Shown piece after piece: positions 39,801 through 46,906 of a stretch of 64,000 bases of DNA (position 1 is the first letter of the stretch; each line of letters opens with the position of its first letter). A program made the position numbers and the translations under genes. The notes beneath the pieces were generated by a model that did not search any database, was not told where the DNA came from, and saw only the letters and a list, made by a program, of their open reading frames with translations. Origin of the DNA: Alphaproteobacteria bacterium (GTDB lineage Bacteria; Pseudomonadota; Alphaproteobacteria; DSM-16000; Inquilinaceae); the NCBI GenBank assembly GCA_028277405.1, contig JANQGH010000091.1, positions 52,776-116,775 on the forward strand, in the 5' to 3' direction.

Positions 39801-42800
39801 ATGCTGACACACCGGCATTGGTCCACCCCTACGTTCCGGACGCGGACTGGTCGTCACTGACGGTCGGCATCGATGTCGGCGGTACGACTGAACAGCCGAC
39901 GGTGGGCGTTTCGATCGCGGGAACCGACGTCGTGGCGTCCGGCCAGCAGGTCGGCGCCTTGGATTTGACGGTCGATGCCTCGTTCCCGAACGGTCTGGAA
40001 GACCCTCAGCCGACCATCGCGTTTGCGACCACGCTTGACGCTTCCGACGTGACGTTGGCCGATGCAACGCTTGCGCCGCTGGCGACTGCCCTAGACCTCT
40101 CGGCTTCGGGCCAAATCGATGGACTAGCGACCGTCGCACTGAGTCAACTATCTATCACGGCGCCGGTCGGAACGGTCGACGGCGCCGGTTCGGCGGCGCT
40201 CGACGGCAGCGCGATCCAGTTCGACGGTACCGTCAATGTCACAGATGCCAGCCTGCTGGCCGATCTCACCGGTCAATCCTTGTCCGGTGCGCTCGACAGC
40301 ACGATTGCACTGTCGCTCGAAAACGACGCCTTTAGCGCCAGCATCGACGCGACGGCCGATGGGCTCGCCTTGGGACAGGCGGTGGCCGACGGCTTGCTGG
40401 GCGACAGTTGGCGACTGACGGTCGATGCCGACGGCACGCTGGGCGGAACGATCAGCCAGGCATCGGTGACGCTGGCCGGCCAATCCGCCGAAATCGACGC
40501 CAGCGGCAGTTGGGACGGCGCGAACCTGGCGGCCGAGGCGGATGTCACGGTCAGCGACCTTGCCGCCATCGCGCCGGACATCGATGGGTCGGCGCAGGCC
40601 AATGCCAGCGTCAGCGGGCCGCTCGATGCCCTGTCGGCACAGATCGCCCTGACCTCAAGCGCGGTAAACGCCAGCGGCGAAACGGTCGAGGATCTGACGC
40701 TGAACGCCGACCTCACCGACATTCCGTCGGCGATCACGGGCACAGTGGATCTGACGGGCTCGGTTGGCGGCCGGCCCGTCGCGTTGACCATCGATTCACG
40801 GCCGTTGGACCCCTCTGGCGACAGCCCGATCGACCTTGAGACGGTGAGCCTACAGTTCGGCTCCCTGCAGCTCGACGGTACGATCCGCTTCGACCCGACG
40901 ACATTGGCGGCCGTCGGCAGTCTGGAAGGCCAGGTCGACGATCTTTCGAGCCTGGACGAGTTGATCGACCAGCCCTTGACCGGCGCGGCGACCCTAGCCG
41001 TCACCTTGGATCAGACCGATGATGACGGCCAGACAGCGCAATTGCGGGTCACCGGTACGGGCCTGGCCTTCGGCGATGTGGCAACCGCCAGTTCGCTTGA
41101 GGTTACCGCGGACGCGACTGACCTTCTGGGCACGCCCGGCCTGGACCTGACCGCATTGGCGCAGGTGATTGACGCCGCTGACGTTTCGGTCGAGACGCTG
41201 ACCCTGACCGCCAATGGTGACGATATTCTCGGCAGCGACGGCATCCGCCTGCGCGGCTCCGCGACCGGCGCCAGCTACGCCGATCTGGTCAGCGCCGGCG
41301 GGCTGGAGTTCGACGTCACTGGCCGCGATCTGGGGACGGTGCCGTCGATCGACGCCGATATCGATGCAACAACGCTCGACGTAGCCGGCCAGCGGTTCGG
41401 GACGGCGGCGATCGTCGCCACCCTGGATGATCCGGCCGGTGACCTTACCTTTGATGCCTCGGTCGATGGCACCAGCGCGCTGGTCGGTGGACTGGACTTC
41501 TCCACACTGCGCGCGACGGCGACCGGTTCGCCGGCATCGATGTCTTGGACCGTCGACGGCCAGCAGTCGGGCGCCGCCGTCTCGGGCGCAGGGCAGGTCA
41601 GCATTGCCGACACGATTTCGATCGCGCTGGAAACGCTGGCGCTATCCGCATCGGGCGAAAGCTTCGCCCTGGCCTCGCCGAACACCATTACGATCGGCGA
41701 AGACGGCACGATCGATCTGGGCAGCATGTCGCTGACGGCGGCCGGCGGCAGCCTCCAGGTTTCCGGCACTGTTGCAGACGCGTTGAACCTGAACGTAAAC
41801 GCGTCCGACGTGCCGCTGCGGTTGGTTGCATTGGCCGCGCCGGGGGCCGAGGTCACCGGCGTCATCAACGGCTCGGCCACCATCTCCGGCAGCGCCGACG
41901 CGCCGCAAGGCCAGTACGATTTGCGCGCCACTGGCGTTGGCACGCCGGAGACTGAAGCGGTCGGCCTCGGCAGCTACGACGTCTCGGTTACGGGCACCCT
42001 GTCGGCCGGCAGCACCCAGTTCGATGGCGAGCTGACCGGCACCGGCAGCCGGCTTTCGGTCACCGGTACGGTGCCGACGGGCGGCGCCGGCAGTGTGCAG
42101 GTCACGGGCGAGGGCAGCTTCGACCTCTCGGTTTTGAACCCGCTGCTGGCGGCCGGGGCGGATACGGTCGGCGGCACCTTGGCCATCAACCTGACGGCAA
42201 GCGGCAGCATGTCCGACCTGACCGCCAGCGGTACGGTCAATCTGCGCGATGGCTCGTTCCGCAACGCGCTCTATGGCGTGGAACTGACGGCCATCGAGAT
42301 CGACATGAATGCCAGCACCGACGAGCTGGTGGTGAGCCGGCTGACCGCCCAGACGCCCAATGGCGGAACGATAGGCGGCTCGGGGTCGATTACGCTGGAC
42401 CCAAGCCGTGGCCTGCCGGTCGAGGTTCAACTGCAGACCGACGATGCAGCACTTCTGGACATGCCGTCGGTGGCAGCAATCGCCGATGCGGACCTGACCT
42501 TCACGGGCAGCCTAGCCCAGGGCGGCGAGCTGAGTGGCACGGTACGGCTGGAACAGGTCGAGGCGCGACTCGACAATTTGGGCACCGCCTCGGTGCCGAC
42601 CATCGACGTCATCGAAATCAACCCCTCCACGCCGGAGGAGGCAGCCAGGATTGAGCGCGCGCGGGCCGCCGCGGCCGGCGACCAAACCGCCACCGCGTTC
42701 GACATCGATTTGGACGTGGAGGTGTCGGCGCCCAATCAGGTGTTCGTGCGCGGCAGCGGTCTGGAGGCGGAGTTCGCGGGCGATTTGACGGTTACCGGCA

Positions 42801-43405
42801 CGCTCAACGCGCCGTCGATCCGCGGCAGCCTCGATCTGCGCCGTGGCTCCTACGACGTATTGAGCCGGCATCTGCAGTTCACCCAGGGCAGCATCCGGTT
42901 CGACGGGCGCCCCATCGACCCGCTGCTCAACTTCGAGGCTACGACCACGGTTGACAGCATCACGGCGACGTTGGCCGTGACCGGCCGGGCGTCGGACCCC
43001 GGCATCGAGGTGACATCCCAGCCGCCCTTGCCGCAAAGCGAGATCCTGGCGATCATCCTGTTTGGCCGGGCCTCGGACAGCCTTACGGCGTTCGAGGCGG
43101 TTCAGTTGGCGGCTTCCGCCGGCCAGCTTGCCGGTATCGGCGGTGGCGGCCCTGGATTGCTGCAGGAGGTGCGCCAGACCCTTGGCTTCGACCGCGTGGA
43201 CTTCACCACCACGCCGGGCGGCGAAACCGCCATCGGTATCGGCCAGAACATCACCGACAACGTCTATGTCGAGGTCGATCAGGGGGTTGAGACGGGGGAC
43301 AGCGAGGTATCAGTCGAAATCGAGTTGACGCCGAACATCACGGTGGAGAGCGGTGTCGGCACGCGGGGCAGCCGGGTCGGCTTCTCCGTCGAGTGGGACT
43401 ATTGA
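36830..43405 (+). CDS. tamB: Translocation and assembly protein TamB, enlarged by internal duplication
   Basis: Giant inner-membrane-anchored protein of 2191 residues bridging the periplasm to TamA. One N-terminal membrane anchor (about residues 8-30) is followed by a very long beta-rich, Ser/Thr/Asp-rich body, and then the conserved C-terminal TamB (DUF490) domain (LQFTQGSIRFDG, SEILAIILFGRASDSLTAFEAVQLA, ending VGFSVEWDY). E. coli TamB is about 1260 residues, so this is far longer. The excess is explained mainly by an in-frame tandem duplication of 647 codons (residues about 268-914 and 915-1561). The 3' end overlaps the convergent add gene by 7 bp. ATG 36830 is chosen over a TTG one codon earlier. 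Confidence 0.92.
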   Translation: MRIARKILIGLLGLVAFLLVLLVVAVAWFNTGIGQRQLASLISSLASSEDSGVEIGRIDGFVPFDLTVGDVALSDRDGQWLTIDRAALDWAPFALIGGRLHVVSLEAGTVAMLRQPLPSTSAAPEEPTPLEPPSLPFDIELDRLAVDRVELPTDLVGEPMAFSVSGDAQLGEPSEGLRTDLTIDRLDGPPGHIGLNASFVSGGRLTFDLSVDEPREGLIAGLAGWPLDTPVSISLQGDGTLDAFAADLAATVGDLASASGSASIERANDGRVFSLSIRSDIAGLLPSDIQPMLAGEVTVDVDGTLGDDGSLSLETLGLDAAAGRVSASGSLAATGELSGDLSFTAGASTLFTSILPDADWSDLQLNVTLAGTREAPTATVTIDADQFAMSGISADDLSTTVDASLPNGLADATSSIGFDLSLDANGFALGDADLDPLLTTVDLAASGTLDDVSTVTLDSLSATVPAGTVSGSGSVLLDGSDIAFDGDIDVPDASQFASLSGLPLSGGLAIDVNAQMAGDAVSATLDASADGVGFGQQEAEALLGDSWTLSVTADGTTAGTVSDATVSVVGESARATVQGSWDGSAVDGQVSATVSALQLLVADVEGSVDIEAGVQGVPESLATQLTLTSASLTAGSEQFTDISINADLTNVPSAPSGTVDMAATAQGQPVAVSLTSQQVDTSGTSPIDLETLSLSFGAFQLAGSVRFDPSTLAATGGLSGGIDDLASLNDLHGQEISGQASVELTLDWAEDAGQSANLQVSADQLTVPGGVSVGALQLSASGSDLLAAPGIDVTVNASNVDAATAAIETLNLSANGVDILGADGLQVTGSAAGVSYTGVGSVGSLDFDIGATGLSAEPVIDVTMDLGEIVIDTESLDAATVTATIRNPGGDMSAVARIESADADVDVTANLTAVEGGQRFDLSTQSEIRNVEGTDFAALGRQPVTLDLSLLIGDDGSLSLEQADLDGGVGTITGTGGVAADGALSVSLTIDADTPALVHPYVPDADWSSLTVGIDVGGTTEQPTVGVSIAGTDVVASGQQVGALDLTVDASFPNGLEDPQPTIAFATTLDASDVTLADATLAPLATALDLSASGQIDGLATVALSQLSITAPVGTVDGAGSAALDGSAIQFDGTVNVTDASLLADLTGQSLSGALDSTIALSLENDAFSASIDATADGLALGQAVADGLLGDSWRLTVDADGTLGGTISQASVTLAGQSAEIDASGSWDGANLAAEADVTVSDLAAIAPDIDGSAQANASVSGPLDALSAQIALTSSAVNASGETVEDLTLNADLTDIPSAITGTVDLTGSVGGRPVALTIDSRPLDPSGDSPIDLETVSLQFGSLQLDGTIRFDPTTLAAVGSLEGQVDDLSSLDELIDQPLTGAATLAVTLDQTDDDGQTAQLRVTGTGLAFGDVATASSLEVTADATDLLGTPGLDLTALAQVIDAADVSVETLTLTANGDDILGSDGIRLRGSATGASYADLVSAGGLEFDVTGRDLGTVPSIDADIDATTLDVAGQRFGTAAIVATLDDPAGDLTFDASVDGTSALVGGLDFSTLRATATGSPASMSWTVDGQQSGAAVSGAGQVSIADTISIALETLALSASGESFALASPNTITIGEDGTIDLGSMSLTAAGGSLQVSGTVADALNLNVNASDVPLRLVALAAPGAEVTGVINGSATISGSADAPQGQYDLRATGVGTPETEAVGLGSYDVSVTGTLSAGSTQFDGELTGTGSRLSVTGTVPTGGAGSVQVTGEGSFDLSVLNPLLAAGADTVGGTLAINLTASGSMSDLTASGTVNLRDGSFRNALYGVELTAIEIDMNASTDELVVSRLTAQTPNGGTIGGSGSITLDPSRGLPVEVQLQTDDAALLDMPSVAAIADADLTFTGSLAQGGELSGTVRLEQVEARLDNLGTASVPTIDVIEINPSTPEEAARIERARAAAAGDQTATAFDIDLDVEVSAPNQVFVRGSGLEAEFAGDLTVTGTLNAPSIRGSLDLRRGSYDVLSRHLQFTQGSIRFDGRPIDPLLNFEATTTVDSITATLAVTGRASDPGIEVTSQPPLPQSEILAIILFGRASDSLTAFEAVQLAASAGQLAGIGGGGPGLLQEVRQTLGFDRVDFTTTPGGETAIGIGQNITDNVYVEVDQGVETGDSEVSVEIELTPNITVESGVGTRGSRVGFSVEWDY
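37631..39571 (+). repeat. TamB internal tandem duplication, unit 1
   Basis: First of two homologous 1941-bp units inside tamB. Landmarks are GDDGSLSLE (37745), PDADW (37895), LLGDSW (Trp codon at 38468), SPIDLETLSL (38882) and NPGGDM (39491 at the proline). Each recurs exactly 1941 bp later in unit 2, so the copies have no net insertion or deletion between these points. The outer boundaries are approximate because TamB repeats are weakly similar everywhere. Confidence 0.8.
39572..41512 (+). repeat. TamB internal tandem duplication, unit 2
   Basis: Second unit. The matching landmarks are GDDGSLSLE (39686), PDADW (39836), LLGDSW (Trp codon at 40409), SPIDLETVSL (40823) and DPAGDL (41432 at the proline). 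The protein copies have diverged well, so the duplication is old and both units are kept in frame. Confidence 0.8.
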
Positions 43406-44406
43406 TACGCGTCCAGCCGGCTTAGCAGCCGGGCCCGCGTTGCCTCGTCGACGAAGGCCGCTTCAAGAGAGGTCCGCGTGAAGCCGACCAGCGCCTCGTC
43501 GTCATAGCCGAACATCGCGCCGGCGTTCGCATACTCCCGCCCGATCGAACTGCCGAAATAGTGCGGGTCGTCGCTCGACAGCGTGCACCGCACACCGGCC
43601 TTGTGCAGGATTGGCAGCGGATGGCGGTCGTGAGACGGGAACACGCCGGTGGCGATGTTGCTCATCGGGCAGACTTCCAAAACGGTGCCGCGTTCGGCGA
43701 GCTCGGCCACGAGGGACGGGTCCTCGATCGCCCTCACGCCGTGACCAAGCCGGCTGACCGGCAGCGCATCGAGCGCACCGCGAATGCTCTCCGGCCCGCC
43801 GAACTCGCCGGCGTGCACATTGCAGCTCAGGCCGGCTTCTTCGGTTGCGATCCTGAAAACATCGGCGAACTGCGCCGGCGGAAACCCGGCCTCGTCGCCC
43901 CCCATGCCAAAGCCCGTCACCAAAGGGTGCGGATGGCGCACGGCGTCGCGGGCGACCGCCAGACAGCGCTCCACGCCAAAATGCCGAACGCAGGTCACGA
44001 TAATCCGGGCCTCGATGCCGCTATCGCGTCTGGCGTCCTCAATCCCCTGCGCGATGCCCTCCAGATGGCCGGCATAGGACAGGCCCGCCAACGCCGCGTG
44101 GTCCGGCGAGGACATCAGCTCGGCATAGATGCCGCCCTCTTCGGCCGATGCCATCAGGTGCTCATAGGTTAGGTCGCGATAGTCCTCCGGCGTGCGGATC
44201 ACGCTGCTGGCGACATCGAAGACTTGCAGAAAGTGCAGAAAATCGTTCCAGAGAAAACCGCCATCGGCATCGAACAGATCGTCCGGCAGGGTCATCCTGT
44301 TGCGCGCCGCCAGCCGCCGCACAAGATCGGGCGTGGCCGCCCCTTCGAGGTGCAGATGCAGTTCTGCCTTGGGCAGACGGTGCAGTCGTTTATCACTGGT
44401 CGGCAT
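43399..44406 (-). CDS. add: Adenosine deaminase
   Basis: Zinc aminohydrolase of 335 residues that deaminates adenosine or deoxyadenosine to inosine forms. It has KAELHLHLEGAA (HxH zinc site, residues 13-24), CNVHAGEFGG (zinc His and catalytic Glu), RLGHGVRAIED and SSDDPHYFG (Asp pair). It is the last gene of the leftward nucleoside salvage run and feeds inosine to the purine nucleoside phosphorylase encoded upstream. Adenine deaminase activity of the related subgroup is a less likely alternative. Confidence 0.88.
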   Translation of the reverse strand: MPTSDKRLHRLPKAELHLHLEGAATPDLVRRLAARNRMTLPDDLFDADGGFLWNDFLHFLQVFDVASSVIRTPEDYRDLTYEHLMASAEEGGIYAELMSSPDHAALAGLSYAGHLEGIAQGIEDARRDSGIEARIIVTCVRHFGVERCLAVARDAVRHPHPLVTGFGMGGDEAGFPPAQFADVFRIATEEAGLSCNVHAGEFGGPESIRGALDALPVSRLGHGVRAIEDPSLVAELAERGTVLEVCPMSNIATGVFPSHDRHPLPILHKAGVRCTLSSDDPHYFGSSIGREYANAGAMFGYDDEALVGFTRTSLEAAFVDEATRARLLSRLDAYQ

Positions 44407-44476
44407 AGGAACTGAGCGGCTCTTTGGTTGTCAGCCCAGCACTATGGCATGCCGACAACCGCCGACCCAAACCCGA

Positions 44477-45436
44477 TCAGTTCTCGTCCTTGGCGCCTGT
44501 TTGGTTGACGGGCGCCATCGCCAGGCGCTCGGTCGCCGCACGATTCGTATGGCGCCGTGTTTCGCGGTGCAGGATGTAAAGCCCACTGCAGATGACGATC
44601 GCACCGCCGCCCAAGACCCAGCCGTCGGGCAGGTCGCCCCAGATCGAATAGCCGTAGACCAGCGCCCAGATCATCGCCGTGTATTCGAACGGCGCCAGGA
44701 TGGACACGGGGGCGGAACGGAAGGCCTCGGTGACGAAGATCACGCCGAAACCGCCAAGCAGGCCGACAAGGGCCATGAGGGCAAGGTCCCACGGATCGGG
44801 CCAGACGAACCCGAACGGCAGCCCCAAACCCGACACCACGATCGTGACGAGTGCCGCATAAAAGACCAGGGAAGCATTGGATTCCGTGCGGGTCATGCGC
44901 CGGATCAGCACCACCGACAGGGAAAAGAAGAACGTGCCCGCCAAGGCAGCGGCCGCGCCGAGCGTCAAAAACTGGTCAAGGCCGGCCTGGCCCGGTCGCA
45001 AGACCACCAGAATGCCGATAAAGCCGATGCCGACGGCGACCCACCGGTGCCGACCGACGGGTTCGCCCAGCAACGGTACGCTCAAGGCCGTGACGAAAAG
45101 CGGTGAGGCGAAGGCGATGGCGTAGGCGTCCGCCAGCGGCATCTGCCCGAATGCGTAGAAGAAGCACAGTGCCGCACAGGCGGACAGCACGCCGCGCCCT
45201 AACTGTCCGCCCAAGCGCCGGGTCCGAAGATCCCGAAACCGGCGACGAATGGCCAGGATCGCCATCAGCGGCAAGAGGCCAAACAAGGCCCGGAAGAAAA
45301 CGATCTGCTGGGTGGGGTAGTCGGACGACAGCCACTTGATCACCGCGTCCATGCTCGCGAGCAGCAGGATCGCCAGCACGTAGAGGCCGATCCCCCGTCC
45401 GACGCGGTCGGCGGGTGCGGCCGCCTCCGCGGTCAT
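44477..45436 (-). CDS. EamA/DMT-family transporter
   Basis: Inner-membrane protein of 319 residues with about ten hydrophobic spans arranged as two EamA repeats (about residues 15-145 and 160-295). LLASMDAVIKWLS, QIVFFRALFGLLPL and FAYGQMPLADAYA-like residues in repeat 1 and PFEYTAMIWALVYGYSIWGDLP in repeat 2 are typical. Its ATG overlaps the deoA stop (ATGA), so it is translationally coupled to nucleoside catabolism. It may export or import a nucleobase or metabolite; the substrate is unknown. Confidence 0.85.
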   Translation of the reverse strand: MTAEAAAPADRVGRGIGLYVLAILLLASMDAVIKWLSSDYPTQQIVFFRALFGLLPLMAILAIRRRFRDLRTRRLGGQLGRGVLSACAALCFFYAFGQMPLADAYAIAFASPLFVTALSVPLLGEPVGRHRWVAVGIGFIGILVVLRPGQAGLDQFLTLGAAAALAGTFFFSLSVVLIRRMTRTESNASLVFYAALVTIVVSGLGLPFGFVWPDPWDLALMALVGLLGGFGVIFVTEAFRSAPVSILAPFEYTAMIWALVYGYSIWGDLPDGWVLGGGAIVICSGLYILHRETRRHTNRAATERLAMAPVNQTGAKDEN

Positions 45437-46773
45437 GGCGTTGGCGCGGTGACGCGTTTGGCGATCAGCGGGCGCTTCGCGGGCGCCTCGTCGCCGATCG
45501 TGAAGGCCTGATGCAATGCCTCCACGGTTCTCTCCGCCGAAGCCTCGCTGGAGGCATGCACTCGCGCCAACAGCCGATCCCCGGGGCCGACTCGGTGCCC
45601 GATACCGGCGATATCGGTGAGTCCAACAGCGTGATCGATCGCGTCCTGAGGCCGGGTTCGTCCGCCGCCCATGGTGACGATCGCGATGCCGATCGCGCGC
45701 GTATCGATGGACGTTACAATTCCCGCCCGGTTCGCCTCGACATCGCGCACGATGGCGGCCGTGGGCAGGTGAAACGCGTAACGATCAACGAAATCCGACG
45801 GGCCGCCCAGGCCCGCTACCATCTGGCCGAACCGTTCCGCCGCCGCCCCGCTATCGATGGCGCGATCAAAGGCCTGGCCGCCAGCGTCGCTATTCTCCGC
45901 CAGATTTCCGAGCACGAGGGCCTCGGCAACCAACGCCCTGGTCTTGGCATAAAGCCGCCTATCGCGGGCGCCGCCGGTCAAGAGATCCACCGCCTCGGCA
46001 ACCTCGACCGCGTTGCCGGCACTGGTGCCCAACACCTCGTTCATGTCGGTTACCAGTGCGACCGTCGGTGTTCCGGCCCCCGTACCGACCTCCGTGATAC
46101 TCTCGGCCAGCGCGACGGCATCCTCCAGTTTCGAGGCGAAGGCGCCGGACCCGACCTTCACATCCATGACCAATCCATCGAGGCCGGCAGCCAGCTTCTT
46201 CGACAGGATGGACGCGGTGATCAGGTCGATGGACTCAACTGATCCGGTCACATCGCGGATGCCGTAGATGCGTCGGTCAGCCGGCGCGATGTCGTCGGTG
46301 GCACCAATGATTGCCGTGCCTGCATCACGCACAACGCGACGCAGCGTGTCCAGGTCGGGCTGGCTTTGATAGCCGGGGATGGCGTCGAACTTGTCGAGGG
46401 TGCCGCCCGTGTGGCCAAGACCCCGGCCCGAGATCATGGGGTTGTAACCGCCGCACGCCGCGATCGCGGGTCCGAGGATCAGGCTGACCTTGTCGCCTAC
46501 GCCGCCGGTGGAGTGCTTGTCCAAGACCGGCCCGTCAAGATGGGACCAATCGAGCACTTCGCCGGAGTGGGTCATGGCGCGGGTCAAGGCGACCCGCTCG
46601 GCCATTGTCATGCCCTTCAACAGGACGGCCATACAGAAGGCGGCGATCTGGCCTTCCGTCACGTTGCCGTCGACGACCCCGCCAATGAACTGGTCAAGCT
46701 CGTTTGCGGAAAGCGTCAGCCCGTCGCGCTTCTTGCGGATGGTTTCCTGGGGCAAAAAGCCTGACGTGGTCAT
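45433..46773 (-). CDS. deoA: Thymidine phosphorylase
   Basis: Pyrimidine nucleoside phosphorylase of 446 residues that splits thymidine or deoxyuridine into base and deoxyribose-1-phosphate. It carries the family signature in LDKHSTGGVGDKVSLILGP (about residues 83-101), GRGLGHTGGTLDKFDAIPGY, and DVKVGSGAFASKLEDA. The length matches E. coli DeoA. A 133-bp gap separates it from the upstream aldehyde dehydrogenase gene, so it may have some independent expression. Confidence 0.93.
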   Translation of the reverse strand: MTTSGFLPQETIRKKRDGLTLSANELDQFIGGVVDGNVTEGQIAAFCMAVLLKGMTMAERVALTRAMTHSGEVLDWSHLDGPVLDKHSTGGVGDKVSLILGPAIAACGGYNPMISGRGLGHTGGTLDKFDAIPGYQSQPDLDTLRRVVRDAGTAIIGATDDIAPADRRIYGIRDVTGSVESIDLITASILSKKLAAGLDGLVMDVKVGSGAFASKLEDAVALAESITEVGTGAGTPTVALVTDMNEVLGTSAGNAVEVAEAVDLLTGGARDRRLYAKTRALVAEALVLGNLAENSDAGGQAFDRAIDSGAAAERFGQMVAGLGGPSDFVDRYAFHLPTAAIVRDVEANRAGIVTSIDTRAIGIAIVTMGGGRTRPQDAIDHAVGLTDIAGIGHRVGPGDRLLARVHASSEASAERTVEALHQAFTIGDEAPAKRPLIAKRVTAPTP

Positions 46774-46875
46774 GGCTGAGCTTCACAGTCTGGATTGAAA
46801 GGCGACATGCGAGCCTGTCAGGCACGGGCGCGCACGGCAAGTGCCGGCCGGTCAATGCAGCCATAACGATCGCTA

Positions 46876-46890
46876 GGCTACGTCGTAGCC
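46876..46890 (-). other. Short perfect hairpin downstream of the ALDH gene
   Basis: GGCTACG-T-CGTAGCC forms a 15-bp near-perfect palindrome 16 bp after the aldehyde dehydrogenase stop, in the one sizeable gap within the deo run. There is no T tract on the leftward strand, so it may be an attenuator, an RNA-processing hairpin or an operator rather than a terminator. Confidence 0.35.
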
Positions 46891-46906
46891 ACCGATTGGC
46901 CAGGCG

